From JAPOUP01 sp026708635 (GTDB lineage Bacteria; Pseudomonadota; Alphaproteobacteria; Rhodobacterales; Rhodobacteraceae): a DNA stretch of 64,000 nt. The DNA is taken from NCBI GenBank assembly GCA_965200115.1, contig OZ241336.1, positions 3,348,001-3,412,000 on the forward strand, in the 5' to 3' direction. The position numbers were made by a program, and so were the translations under genes. Position 1 is the stretch's first letter; each line of letters begins with the position of its first letter. Shown here in pieces: positions 27,919-36,900 of this stretch. Below the pieces are notes generated by a model that was given only the letters and a program-made list of their open reading frames with translations, did not search any database and was not told the origin of the DNA.

Positions 27919-28723
27919 CAGCCTCCCGGAAATCGAAGGTTATCGCTCCCTTGGATGGGTTCGGATTCCATTCGACGTGGAACTGTTGGATTGGGTCTCG
28001 GCGGCGCTGCCCGCCGCCCGCGATGCGGTTCGAGCGCCGGAGAACGCCGATTGGCGCGTCTGTGAGGGAACCTGGTTCGTTGGCGTGAACGCTCTGCCAA
28101 ACGAGGCGGATGGATCCGTCAACGGGAAAACGCCGCTCCGCGGAAGGGCGGTCGAGACCGTCGAGGTGCTCGGGTTTTCCATCGGCCGCTGGGACCGCGC
28201 CCAGATCTCGGTGATTTATCCTGGCTATCCACGTCCGCGGGAAGGAGAGTCCGCGGCCGCCTTCGTCTACCGGAAGTATCGGAACGCCGCACATGTGGAT
28301 GGCCTGGCGCGTGTTGGGCCCGGACGGCGAGTGTTGCGCGATCCGCACGCTTTCATCATGGGAGTTCCGCTGACCTGGGTCAGGCCGGATGCGGGTCCGT
28401 TGGTGATCTGGGAAGGGAGTCACGAAATCATGCGTGAAGCGCTCGGAGAGGCCCTTCTTCCGAGACCGCCCGAAACATGGCCGGAAACCGACCTGACGGA
28501 TGCCTATCACGCCGCCCGTCGCGAAGCGTTCAAACGCTGTCGGCGTGTGTCCGTGTCCGCCAGACCGGGCGAGGCCTATCTGGTTCATCGACTCGCGCTG
28601 CATGGCATCGCTCCCTGGGTGCCCCGGACGCAGGACGCGGCCGCTTCACGTGACGGCCGGGTGATCGCTTACTTCAGACCGCCGCTTGAAGGCTCGATAA
28701 GGGATTGGATCCGTCTTGCCTGA
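27911..28723 (+). CDS. Putative Fe(II)/2-oxoglutarate dioxygenase-like (PhyH-type) protein
   Basis: A 270-residue protein whose start overlaps the dusA stop by 8 bp (a GTG at 27908 is also possible). Suggestive features are an HVDG (H-x-D) pair in YRKYRNAAHVDGLARV, then GPLVIWEGSHEIMREAL, and a distal His in AYLVHRLALHGIAPW followed by an Arg-rich end. These resemble the metal facial triad and GSH motif of phytanoyl-CoA dioxygenase-like enzymes. Substrate unknown. Translational coupling to dusA may only mean shared expression. The family assignment is inferred from motifs. Confidence 0.6.
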   Translation: MGNSLPEIEGYRSLGWVRIPFDVELLDWVSAALPAARDAVRAPENADWRVCEGTWFVGVNALPNEADGSVNGKTPLRGRAVETVEVLGFSIGRWDRAQISVIYPGYPRPREGESAAAFVYRKYRNAAHVDGLARVGPGRRVLRDPHAFIMGVPLTWVRPDAGPLVIWEGSHEIMREALGEALLPRPPETWPETDLTDAYHAARREAFKRCRRVSVSARPGEAYLVHRLALHGIAPWVPRTQDAAASRDGRVIAYFRPPLEGSIRDWIRLA

Positions 28724-28933
28724 GGACGGGCCGATGCCGTCGTGAGAGCATATGCCGCTTCGGTATCCAATACCTGATGTGGCCGGGGGGAGGGGAAGCG
28801 TTGGATCGAACCGGGCCGCCGCGATGGAACGGATACCGGCCATGGCCCCGACGTTCGGGTATTGGCGCGTCATGCGTCCGGCCCATTCCCATTCAGTTCG
28901 CTGCCGTTCGGCCCCCGGCCGTTATCGAAATGG

Positions 28934-29173
28934 CTAGCGTGCCCGATCCAGTCTCGCCGCACGTCCGCCCCGACGCCGCGCCAGTTTGCCGGCCCGCTTA
29001 GGCAACTCGGCCATGATTCTCCGTCGTTCATTCGATGTCATCGACGACCACAGGCTGATCTCTTCAGCCGAACGCAGGCAGCCGGCGCAGAGCCCGGACA
29101 CGGGATGTACGACACAGACGCGGACGCAGGGGGAGTCGACTTCGTCACGTCTCCAGGGGATATCGTCATTCAT
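28934..29173 (-). CDS. DUF1289 family small cysteine-rich protein
   Basis: A 79-residue protein with the family signature SPCVRVCVVHPVSGLCAGCLRSAEEISLW, four closely spaced cysteines that probably bind a metal or Fe-S cluster. A basic tail follows (KRAGKLARRRGGRAARLDR). It is the last gene of ccmI-ruvX-DUF1289; its ATG overlaps the ruvX stop as ATGA. Function not established. Confidence 0.9.
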   Translation of the reverse strand: MNDDIPWRRDEVDSPCVRVCVVHPVSGLCAGCLRSAEEISLWSSMTSNERRRIMAELPKRAGKLARRRGGRAARLDRAR

Positions 29174-29646
29174 CGGCCGATCCCCTGATTCCGCATCCTG
29201 TCGAGCGCTCCCTGCAGGATATAGCCCGCCGCGACATGGTCAATGACCTCACTACGGCGCTTTCGGGACGTATCCGCATCGAGCAGCGCGCGTTCGGCGG
29301 CGACCGTGCTGAGCCGCTCGTCCCAGTACATGACGGGAAGAGCGGTCAGTCGCGTTAGGTCGCGGACGAACGCGCGCGTTGACTGGCAGCGTCTCCCCTC
29401 GGTGCCGTCCATGTTCAGTGGCAGGCCCATGACAAGCCCAGCCAGATCGCGGTTTTCCGCAACCGCCAACAGGCGAGCGGCGTCCACGCCGAACTTCCGT
29501 CGCCTGATGGTATGCAGCGGCGTCGCGATCGACCGGCCCGGGTCCGATACCGCGACACCAATCGTCTTCGTACCCAGATCAAGCCCCGCGATGGCGCGCG
29601 CCGGGGGCAGGGCGCTCAGGAATTCCCCAACACTGTCGCAGATCAT
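29170..29646 (-). CDS. ruvX: Putative Holliday junction resolvase RuvX (YqgF)
   Basis: A 158-residue RNase H-fold protein, also implicated in 16S rRNA maturation. Motifs: IAGLDLGTKTIGVAVSD near the N-terminus (first Asp), VMGLPLNMDGTEGRRCQSTRAFV and YWDERLSTVAAERAL (Glu), and a terminal Asp in VIDHVAAGYILQ. I placed the start at ATG 29646, which overlaps the ccmI stop; the frame is open to 29733. It is translationally coupled to ccmI and DUF1289, a common order in Rhodobacterales. Confidence 0.94.
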   Translation of the reverse strand: MICDSVGEFLSALPPARAIAGLDLGTKTIGVAVSDPGRSIATPLHTIRRRKFGVDAARLLAVAENRDLAGLVMGLPLNMDGTEGRRCQSTRAFVRDLTRLTALPVMYWDERLSTVAAERALLDADTSRKRRSEVIDHVAAGYILQGALDRMRNQGIGR

Positions 29647-30890
29647 TCCGCAACACCGGAGTCGATAGCGGCGGCGCGGATGATCGCGAGAGCCTTGGGG
29701 TCGTCGGCGAACTCCGCCTGCGCCTTTGACCAAAATTCAGATCCGCGTATCGTGTCGCCGAGGACTCCTAGGGAGTGGATGAGCCGAGCCCATTCCGCGG
29801 GAGAACCGCTCTCTCCGCCCTCGATCCTTTCCGCCAGACCATCCACCATGCCCCGGATCATCTCCTGCCGGTCAGCGGCGTCCATTTCTCTGGCGGCATC
29901 CATGTCCTCGATGGTCGGACCGGCCAATGGCTGGGGCTCATTGTCCGCCGGGACGTAACGGATACCGGCCGCCTGTGCCGCGTATCCGATCCGTTCCCTG
30001 ATCGGTCGGAGCCAAGCGGCATCCGGCGGTCCCTCCTCCAGGAGCGCCCGCCAGACATCGAACGCGAGATCGGGGCGGCCCGACTGGGCAAGCATGAGTC
30101 CCGTGAGGTAACGCGCCGGACCATGACCGGGATCCAGTTGAAGCGTTTGATGCAGCGCCGTCTCGGCTTCCGGCGAAACGAAACCGTTCGCCGCCAGCAC
30201 CAGAAGCCGGGCATGCGTGGCGTGATCGTCCGCGGCGGCACCCTCGCCCTTAAGCGCAATCAGACGCGACTGGGCGGAATGAGCGGCCCGGAAATCGCCG
30301 AGCACCTCCTCGTAATGGGCAAGTAGCCTTAGCCCTTCCGGGTCGTCCGGGCGTTGCGAAACCGCTTTGCGGAGCCTTTCCATAAGATCCGGCAGGGCTG
30401 GATCGATGTCGTTCGGAGTCATCCGGGGACCGCCGGCCCGGGTCTCCGCCATTACCTCGGCCTCAGCCTGGCTCATGCGTGTCCTGTGCCTCTCCTCGGC
30501 AAGCGCGATCCGGTCGGCGAGGCGCAGGTCCGGATAACCGGGAGCGCCTATTGAAAGATAGAGGCCCGTCGATCCGACGGCCAGCACAACGCAAATCGCG
30601 AACACAAGCGCCGCTGAGACGTGGCGCGGGGGCGTCCGATACCGTGTCGCCTGCGCCCTCCTGTCCGCTTCCAGAAGCCGGCGCGATACTTCGGTGCGCA
30701 CGGATCCGGCCTGTTTCGCGGTGAGGGTCCCGCGGACGACATCGCGGTCGATTTCGTCAAGCTGGTTCCGGTAGATACGCAGATCCTGATCGGATGCCGT
30801 GTGGCCGTCTTCGCGCGAACGCACGATTGCCATCGCAAGAGTTCCGCTCACGACGAGCGCCAGCGTACCCGCAACCAGCCAGAATCCCAT
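29643..30890 (-). CDS. ccmI: Cytochrome c biogenesis protein CcmI
   Basis: A 415-residue inner-membrane protein that holds apocytochrome c for heme ligation by CcmFH. There are two membrane segments, residues about 2-23 (FWLVAGTLALVVSGTLAMAI) and 93-114 (ALVFAICVVLAVGSTGLYLSI). Between them is the CcmI loop (LRIYRNQLDEIDRDVVRGTLT), and after them a TPR-rich periplasmic domain (DPEGLRLLAHYEEVLGDFRAAHSA). It is the first gene of a three-gene operon. Confidence 0.92.
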   Translation of the reverse strand: MGFWLVAGTLALVVSGTLAMAIVRSREDGHTASDQDLRIYRNQLDEIDRDVVRGTLTAKQAGSVRTEVSRRLLEADRRAQATRYRTPPRHVSAALVFAICVVLAVGSTGLYLSIGAPGYPDLRLADRIALAEERHRTRMSQAEAEVMAETRAGGPRMTPNDIDPALPDLMERLRKAVSQRPDDPEGLRLLAHYEEVLGDFRAAHSAQSRLIALKGEGAAADDHATHARLLVLAANGFVSPEAETALHQTLQLDPGHGPARYLTGLMLAQSGRPDLAFDVWRALLEEGPPDAAWLRPIRERIGYAAQAAGIRYVPADNEPQPLAGPTIEDMDAAREMDAADRQEMIRGMVDGLAERIEGGESGSPAEWARLIHSLGVLGDTIRGSEFWSKAQAEFADDPKALAIIRAAAIDSGVAE

Positions 30891-31096
30891 TTGGATCTCC
30901 TTTGCGACCCAGGTCCATCTACAGGTTTCGGTTCCACCGAGAAAGCCCGTTGCTCGTATGCGTGCATCGCGCGGTTTTGCCGCTGTGCCCCGTGTCGCAT
31001 TATTGTCCGCGAGTGCCGTTCACCGTCTTGGAATCCTTCGATGGGATGTCCATTCTGACCCAAATGAGCCGCCACGGACACCGCCTGGGGAAACCG

Positions 31097-32341
31097 GTGA
31101 AACGCTATTCCGCATTTTCGATAGTTCGCGAGGCATTGCGCGGCCACACCGGCTGGGAACCCGCATGGGCCTCGCCAGAGCCGCGGGCCAGGTATGACGT
31201 GGTGATTGTCGGGGCGGGCGGTCACGGGCTGGCGACCGCTTACTACCTGGGGAAGAATTTCGGGATTACGGATACCGCGGTTCTGGAGAAGGGCTGGCTG
31301 GGTGGAGGAAACACCGGGCGTAACACGACGATTATCCGGTCGAACTATCTGCAGGACGCGTCCGCGGCGATCTACGAAAAATCCCGTGGCCTTTACGAAA
31401 CCCTGAGCCAGGAGCTGAACTTCAACATCATGTTTAGTCCCCGGGGCGTGATGATGCTCGCGCAGACCAATCACGAGGTCCGGGGTTACAGGCGCACGGC
31501 TCACGCGAACGCGTTGCAGGGTGTGGAGACCGAATTCATCGGACCGGACCGGGTGAAGCGGATTTGTCCGATCATCAGCATCAGCGGTCCGCGGTATCCG
31601 GTGCTCGGTGCGCTATGGCAGCCGCGTGGCGGTACGGCCCGGCACGATGCCGTCGCCTGGGGCTACGCGCGCGCGTGTTCCGCAATGGGAATTCACGTCA
31701 TCCAGAACTGTGAGGTAAACGGTATCCGCACCGAGGGAGGAAAGGTCACGGGAGTGACCACCACCCGCGGGAGCATTGACTGCTCCAGACTGGGAATTGT
31801 GGTTGCCGGACATTCGGGCCATCTCGCGGCGATGGCCGGCTTCCGGCTACCCATAGAGTCGGTCGCGCTGCAGGCGCTTGTCACGGAACCGGTCAAGCCC
31901 TGTATGGACGTCGTGGTCATGGCCAACACCGTACATGGATACATGAGCCAGTCGGACAAGGGCGAACTGGTGATCGGCGGTGGTGCCGACGGCTTCAACA
32001 ATTTCACCCAGCGAGGGTCATTCCAGCATATTGAGGAAACGGTGCGGGCGCTGGTAGAGACGTTTCCGATCATCTCCCGACTCAAAATCCTGCGCCAGTG
32101 GGGTGGGGTTGTCGACATGACGGGCGACCGCTCGCCGATCATATCCAAAACACCCGTGGAACGCTGTTTCGTCAACTGCGGCTGGGGCACCGGTGGTTTC
32201 AAGGCGATCCCGGGTTCGGGATGGGCGATGGCTGAACTGATGGCGACGGGCGGGTCATCGCTCGCTGACGGATTCGGGCTGGGCCGGTTCCGCGAGGGTC
32301 GGTTCATCGACGAGAGCGTGGCGGCGGGAGTGGCGCATTGA
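31097..32341 (+). CDS. soxB: Sarcosine oxidase beta subunit SoxB
   Basis: A 414-residue FAD/FMN flavoprotein subunit of heterotetrameric sarcosine oxidase, which demethylates sarcosine to glycine while feeding one-carbon units to tetrahydrofolate. The dinucleotide fold is YDVVIVGAGGHGLATAYYLG, and VLEKGWLGGGNTGRNTTIIRSNYL is the conserved flavin-contact segment. I chose GTG 31097, giving MKRYSAFSIVREAL as in other SoxB proteins; in-frame ATGs at 31046 and 31064 would add a tail not seen in relatives. First gene of soxB-D-A-G. Confidence 0.95.
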   Translation: MKRYSAFSIVREALRGHTGWEPAWASPEPRARYDVVIVGAGGHGLATAYYLGKNFGITDTAVLEKGWLGGGNTGRNTTIIRSNYLQDASAAIYEKSRGLYETLSQELNFNIMFSPRGVMMLAQTNHEVRGYRRTAHANALQGVETEFIGPDRVKRICPIISISGPRYPVLGALWQPRGGTARHDAVAWGYARACSAMGIHVIQNCEVNGIRTEGGKVTGVTTTRGSIDCSRLGIVVAGHSGHLAAMAGFRLPIESVALQALVTEPVKPCMDVVVMANTVHGYMSQSDKGELVIGGGADGFNNFTQRGSFQHIEETVRALVETFPIISRLKILRQWGGVVDMTGDRSPIISKTPVERCFVNCGWGTGGFKAIPGSGWAMAELMATGGSSLADGFGLGRFREGRFIDESVAAGVAH

Positions 32342-32510
32342 TGCCGGGGCGGCTCGTATCCGTGCGACGGGACCCCGGACGGCCCGTATGGCCGCTATCC
32401 GGCCTTGATGACCGCCGTCATGGCTTGACGCCCGCGTGCCGCGGCGGTCTCGGGGCCATGGACTCCGCCGGGACCGTCGACGCGCATGCCGTAAATCCGG
32501 GAGAGCCCCG

Positions 32511-32840
32511 TTGCTGACGCTGCGATGCCCATACTGCGGAGTTCTCGCCGACGAGACCGAGCTTGAGCCGGGCGGAGAGGCGCATGTAAGGCGGAAAGCG
32601 TCCGATTGCGGTGACGGGGAGTTCGAAGCCTATCTGTTTCTCCGGGAGAACCCGCGCGGCGTGCATTTCGAGCGCTGGCGTCATGTTAATGGCTGCGGGA
32701 AATGGTTCCATGCGGCGCGTGATACCGTGACGCTTGAAGTGTTCGGAACATATCCCGCGCAGACCGAGGGACCGCCCGGGGAAATCATGGAGACCATCGG
32801 GGCCAGAAGGCCCGGCTGGCGCTGGAGGGAATTCTCATGA
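32511..32840 (+). CDS. soxD: Sarcosine oxidase delta subunit SoxD
   Basis: A 109-residue zinc-binding subunit. Metal ligands are visible: CPYCG at the N-terminus and the later HVNGCGKWFHAARD. The end motif PPGEIMETIGARRPGWRWREFS is typical. The start is TTG 32511 (MLTLRCPYCG) behind a GGGAGA sequence; a longer frame from 32436 adds only unrelated residues. The stop overlaps the soxA ATG. A gap of 169 bp from soxB is longer than usual for this cluster but holds no gene. Confidence 0.93.
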   Translation: MLTLRCPYCGVLADETELEPGGEAHVRRKASDCGDGEFEAYLFLRENPRGVHFERWRHVNGCGKWFHAARDTVTLEVFGTYPAQTEGPPGEIMETIGARRPGWRWREFS

Positions 32841-35800
32841 GCGCCCGTCTGGCCTCCGGCGGCCGCCTTCTGGACCGTTCCCGCCCGCTGGGTTTCACCT
32901 TCAACGGTATGCGCATGCGCGGATTCGCGGGAGATACGCTCGCCTCCGCACTGCTGGCGAACGATCAGGTGCTGGTGGGGCGGTCGTTCAAATACCATCG
33001 GCCAAGGGGCATTGTCGCGAGCGGTCCGGAGGAACCGAACGCCCTGTTCGGAGTGGGCGAGGAAGGCCTGTTCAGGCCAAACCAGCGCGCCACGGCTCAG
33101 GAGCTTTTCGATGGGTTGCGGGCCGTGAGCCAGAACCACTGGCCGAGCCTGGAGTACGATGTAGGCGCGCTAAGCGACCTGGCCTCGAGTCTCCTACCGG
33201 CGGGATTCTATTACAAGACGTTCATTCATCCACGTATGGCGTGGAAGCATGTCTTCGAACCTTTCATCCGGCGCGCGGCGGGTCTAGGGAAGGCACCCAA
33301 GGATCATGATCCCGATACCTACGAACACTTCCATGTCCATGTCGACGTATTGGTGGTCGGTGGCGGAATCGCGGGTCTTGCCGCCGCGCGACAGGCTGGA
33401 GCGGCCGGTGCGAGGGTCCTTCTGCTCGAGCGGTCACCCCACTGGGGTGGCCGAACCGTGGTTGACGGTGCCGTTGTGGACGGGATGCCCGTGGAACGAT
33501 GGGTTTCGCGGACCCTCGCCGAACTTGCCGGAATGGACAATGTCCGGATGCGCGCGCGGTGCGTGGCCGCCGGAGTCTACGATCATGGCTACGTAATCGG
33601 CTGCGAGAGCTCGGTCGACGGTGGCCTTGCGGACGGCGCGCCCCGCCAGAGGCTCTGGCGGATCCGGGCGAAGCAGGTGGTGACGGCCACGGGCGCCATT
33701 GAACGGCCGCTTTCTTTCGCCTGCAACGACGTTCCCGGTGTGATGTTGGCCAGCGCCGTCCGTGATTATGTGGTGAACTGGGGTGTTTCGCCGGGTGACC
33801 GGACGGTGGTGGTAACGAACAATGACGACGCCTATCGCACCGCGATCACGCTCAAGGAGGCGGGACTCGAGGTTCCGGCGGTAATTGACGCCCGGCCGCA
33901 GGCATTGGGACCGCTGGCCGAACGGGCACGGGATCTGGGAATCCGGATCGAATGTGGCAAAGCGGTGGCCACCGTGAACGGCCGCGGCCGGGTCAATGGT
34001 GTGGGCATCGCCGTTCAGGCGGGCGAGGGTGCGGTGATTGACGAGCTGGCCTGCGACGCGGTCGCCATGTCGGGTGGGTGGTCGCCCGCGGTGCATCTAT
34101 GGTCGCACTGTGGTGGGGGACTTATGTGGGATGGGATCAACGCCTATTTCCGACCCGATCCGACCCGTCCCCCGGTGGGTGCGGGGGGAGAGGGGTTCGT
34201 GCGGGCGGCGGGGTCCGCGAACGGCGCGGTGACGTTGGCCGAGACGCTGGCGGATGCCGATTCCCAAGGTAGGGCGGCCGCGCTGGCCGTCGGTCACGAT
34301 GTGAGCGCGACGACCGCACCCGAGGCCGCTGACGAAGAGGTCCAGCCGATGTTGCCGGTTTGGTTGATGCCACAGGGAGCGGGCCGAAAGCTTCGGCGGA
34401 AAATATGGCTTGACTACCAGAATGACGTAAAGGTCTCCGATGTCCAGCTGGCTGTCAGGGAAGGTTATGAATCGGTTGAGCACGTCAAGCGCTACACCAC
34501 GCTTGGAATGGCGACGGATCAGGGCAAGCTTAGTAACATAAACGGATTGGGGGTGATTTCCGGTGAGTTGGGCGTTGAGATTCCCAAGGCGGGAACGACA
34601 ACGTTCCGTCCGCCGTTCGTCCCTATTTCGCTGGGCGCGGTCGCCGGAGAGGCGCGGGGCGGTCTTTTCCAGCCGGTTCGCCGCACTCCCATGCATGATT
34701 GGCATGAGGCAAATGGAGCCTTCTGGGAGCCGGTGGGGCGTTGGCGACGCCCGTATTGCTACCGGCGTGGCGGTGAGGATATCGACGGGGCCGTACGGCG
34801 GGAGGTTACCAACACCCGGAAAAGACTCGGTCTGTTCGATGCCTCCACACTCGGAAAGATACTGGTCAGGGGTCCGGCCGCGGGCAGGTTCCTCGATATG
34901 ATGTACACGGGCATGATATCGACGCTGCCGCCCGGTCGCTGTCGCTATGGACTGATGTGTGACGAGAACGGATTCCTGATCGATGACGGTGTGGTCGCGC
35001 GGCTCGGCGAGCATGAGTTTCTCTGTCACACCACGTCCGGCGGTGCCGACCGGATTCATGCGCATATGGAGGAATGGTTGCAGACGGAGTGGTGGGACTG
35101 GAGGGTCTACACCCTGAACCTGACCGAGCAGTTCGCCCAGATCGCTGTCGTTGGCCCGAACGCCCGTGAGACGCTCGAACATATGGGTGGCATGGATCTA
35201 AGCTCCGATGCGTTGCCGTTCATGTCCTGGGCGGATGGTTCGATCGGAGGCTTTGGCGTCCGTGTCTTCAGCGTTAGTTTCTCCGGCGAGACCTCATTCG
35301 AGATCGCGGTGCGCGCGACTCAGGGCAATGGGTTCTGGGAGGCCGTGGTGGAGGCTGGAAACGGGTTTGGTGCGATGCCATACGGAACCGAGGCCCTGCA
35401 TGTCATGCGGGCCGAGAAAGGGTTTATCATGATCGGCGATGAGACCGATGGAACCGTCATTCCCCAGGATCTCGGACTTCATTGGGCCATTTCGAGGAAA
35501 AAGTCCGATTACCTTGGCAAGCGGGCTCACGAGCGTGTGGGCATGACCGATCCGGACCGATGGAAACTTGTCGGGCTTCAGACGCTCGACGGCTCGGTTC
35601 TTCCCGACGGAGCGTATGCCGTCGCGAACGGAAAAAACGTAAATGGACAGCGTAATGTTCAGGGTAGGGTAACCTCCAGCTATTTCTCGCCGACGCTCGG
35701 CAGGGGAATCGCCCTTGGGTTGGTGAAGCGAGGCCCCGAGCGCACCGGCGAGGTGCTGGAGTTTCCGTGCAGCGACGGCTTGATCCGCAGGGCTCGCGTC

Positions 35801-35848
35801 GTGAGCCCGGCATTCCTGGACGCTGGAGGGTCGGAAGGTGAGGCCTGA
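32837..35848 (+). CDS. soxA: Sarcosine oxidase alpha subunit SoxA
   Basis: A 1003-residue subunit. N-terminal part: FTFNGMRMRGFAGDTLASALLAN and SFKYHRPRGIVASGPEEPNAL (2Fe-2S-like fold, no cluster). Middle: NAD-binding region VDVLVVGGGIAGLAAARQAG at about residue 170 and a second nucleotide-binding half. C-terminal part, from about residue 620: aminomethyltransferase-type folate domain (TPMHDWHEANGAFWEPVGRWRRP, YTLNLTEQFAQIAVVGP, GFIMIGDETDGTVIPQDLGL). The start overlaps soxD (ATGA) and the end overlaps the soxG start, so the last three genes are coupled. Confidence 0.96.
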   Translation: MSARLASGGRLLDRSRPLGFTFNGMRMRGFAGDTLASALLANDQVLVGRSFKYHRPRGIVASGPEEPNALFGVGEEGLFRPNQRATAQELFDGLRAVSQNHWPSLEYDVGALSDLASSLLPAGFYYKTFIHPRMAWKHVFEPFIRRAAGLGKAPKDHDPDTYEHFHVHVDVLVVGGGIAGLAAARQAGAAGARVLLLERSPHWGGRTVVDGAVVDGMPVERWVSRTLAELAGMDNVRMRARCVAAGVYDHGYVIGCESSVDGGLADGAPRQRLWRIRAKQVVTATGAIERPLSFACNDVPGVMLASAVRDYVVNWGVSPGDRTVVVTNNDDAYRTAITLKEAGLEVPAVIDARPQALGPLAERARDLGIRIECGKAVATVNGRGRVNGVGIAVQAGEGAVIDELACDAVAMSGGWSPAVHLWSHCGGGLMWDGINAYFRPDPTRPPVGAGGEGFVRAAGSANGAVTLAETLADADSQGRAAALAVGHDVSATTAPEAADEEVQPMLPVWLMPQGAGRKLRRKIWLDYQNDVKVSDVQLAVREGYESVEHVKRYTTLGMATDQGKLSNINGLGVISGELGVEIPKAGTTTFRPPFVPISLGAVAGEARGGLFQPVRRTPMHDWHEANGAFWEPVGRWRRPYCYRRGGEDIDGAVRREVTNTRKRLGLFDASTLGKILVRGPAAGRFLDMMYTGMISTLPPGRCRYGLMCDENGFLIDDGVVARLGEHEFLCHTTSGGADRIHAHMEEWLQTEWWDWRVYTLNLTEQFAQIAVVGPNARETLEHMGGMDLSSDALPFMSWADGSIGGFGVRVFSVSFSGETSFEIAVRATQGNGFWEAVVEAGNGFGAMPYGTEALHVMRAEKGFIMIGDETDGTVIPQDLGLHWAISRKKSDYLGKRAHERVGMTDPDRWKLVGLQTLDGSVLPDGAYAVANGKNVNGQRNVQGRVTSSYFSPTLGRGIALGLVKRGPERTGEVLEFPCSDGLIRRARVVSPAFLDAGGSEGEA

Positions 35849-36389
35849 CGCTGAGGGGGCGTCCGGGACCGTGACGGTCGAGACGGCGGGTCCGCACGGG
35901 ATGGTGACGGTGCGTGGCGATCTCACCTCTTCCACCCTTGGAGAAGTCGTCAGCGAAATTACGGGCATCGCGGTTCCGGGACGGGGCGAGGCGCGATTCG
36001 AAGATGCCTACGGTATCCTGTGGATGGCGCCAGACGAGCTTCTGGTCTTCTGTCCGTATGGTGAGGTGGCTGAGTCGGTGACGAAAATGGAGGCTGGTCT
36101 GGAAGGACTGCATGTACTTGTGGCGGATGTCTCCGACGCAAGAAGTGTGTTCACGGTTTCCGGAGCCGGCATTCGTGATGTCCTGGCGAAGCTGACCCCA
36201 GCTGATGTTTCGCCTGAAGAGTTCGGTATCGGCATGGTTCGCCGCTCGCGTCTGGCCCAGATTCCGGCGGCGTTCTGGTTGCGCGATGGCGCGACCGTCA
36301 CCGTCATCTGCTTTAGATCCGTAGCGGGTTACGCGCTGGATCTGCTGTCGACGGCCGCCACACCGGGCAGCGAGGTGAGGTATTTCTGA
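35838..36389 (+). CDS. soxG: Sarcosine oxidase gamma subunit SoxG
   Basis: A 183-residue subunit that caps the folate site of SoxA. Family segments include YGILWMAPDELLVFCPYGE, ARSVFTVSGAGIRDVLAKLTPADVSPEEFG and SRLAQIPAAFWLRDGATVTVICFRSVAGYALDLL. The start is GTG 35838, overlapping the end of soxA by 11 bp. It closes the sarcosine oxidase cluster. Confidence 0.93.
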   Translation: MRPDAEGASGTVTVETAGPHGMVTVRGDLTSSTLGEVVSEITGIAVPGRGEARFEDAYGILWMAPDELLVFCPYGEVAESVTKMEAGLEGLHVLVADVSDARSVFTVSGAGIRDVLAKLTPADVSPEEFGIGMVRRSRLAQIPAAFWLRDGATVTVICFRSVAGYALDLLSTAATPGSEVRYF

Positions 36390-36900
36390 GAACCGCTATG
36401 GGTGCCTTCGAGGAGGGTTTCGAGGCGCGCCGTCCCCAAGCAGCCGGCCAACCGGGTCGCTCGCCTCTGGCTAGGGCGATGGAGCCCCGGAGACCTCCAC
36501 GGGTCGCCCGGATTTACCCCACCGCCGCACCCGCCTTGGCGTTCATTATCCCATGGTCCCGGGTGCGGCTCCGGTATGGCGTAGCGTGGTTTCCGCAGTA
36601 TGCTGGGATCAAGGACTTTTCTGAAGCTGTATCCGCGGATTAGAGCCGGTCCGGACGAGGCCGAGAAACCGTGCGGCGCGAGCCGCGGCTTTCCGCGAGC
36701 GCAGTCTCGGCCGACGTTTCCGGCCCTGAGTTCCCGCACCGGCACCCGGAATGCGCCAAAGGCCGGACGGTCACGCGTGTCGTCCTCGCCGCGTGAAAGC
36801 GAACCATGCGGGAATCGTACCCGGAGATGCATGGTTCTGGCCTACTTGACAGCCATGCGCCATAGCATAGGATCAGAGCCTTATACGCGGCCCGGGAAAG
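36390..36900. other. Intergenic stretch between soxG and the alpha-CTD/sigma-4 gene
   Basis: About 510 bp with only short frames and no recognisable product. Any terminator for the sox operon and the promoter for the next gene should lie here; I could not identify either with confidence. Confidence 0.5.
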
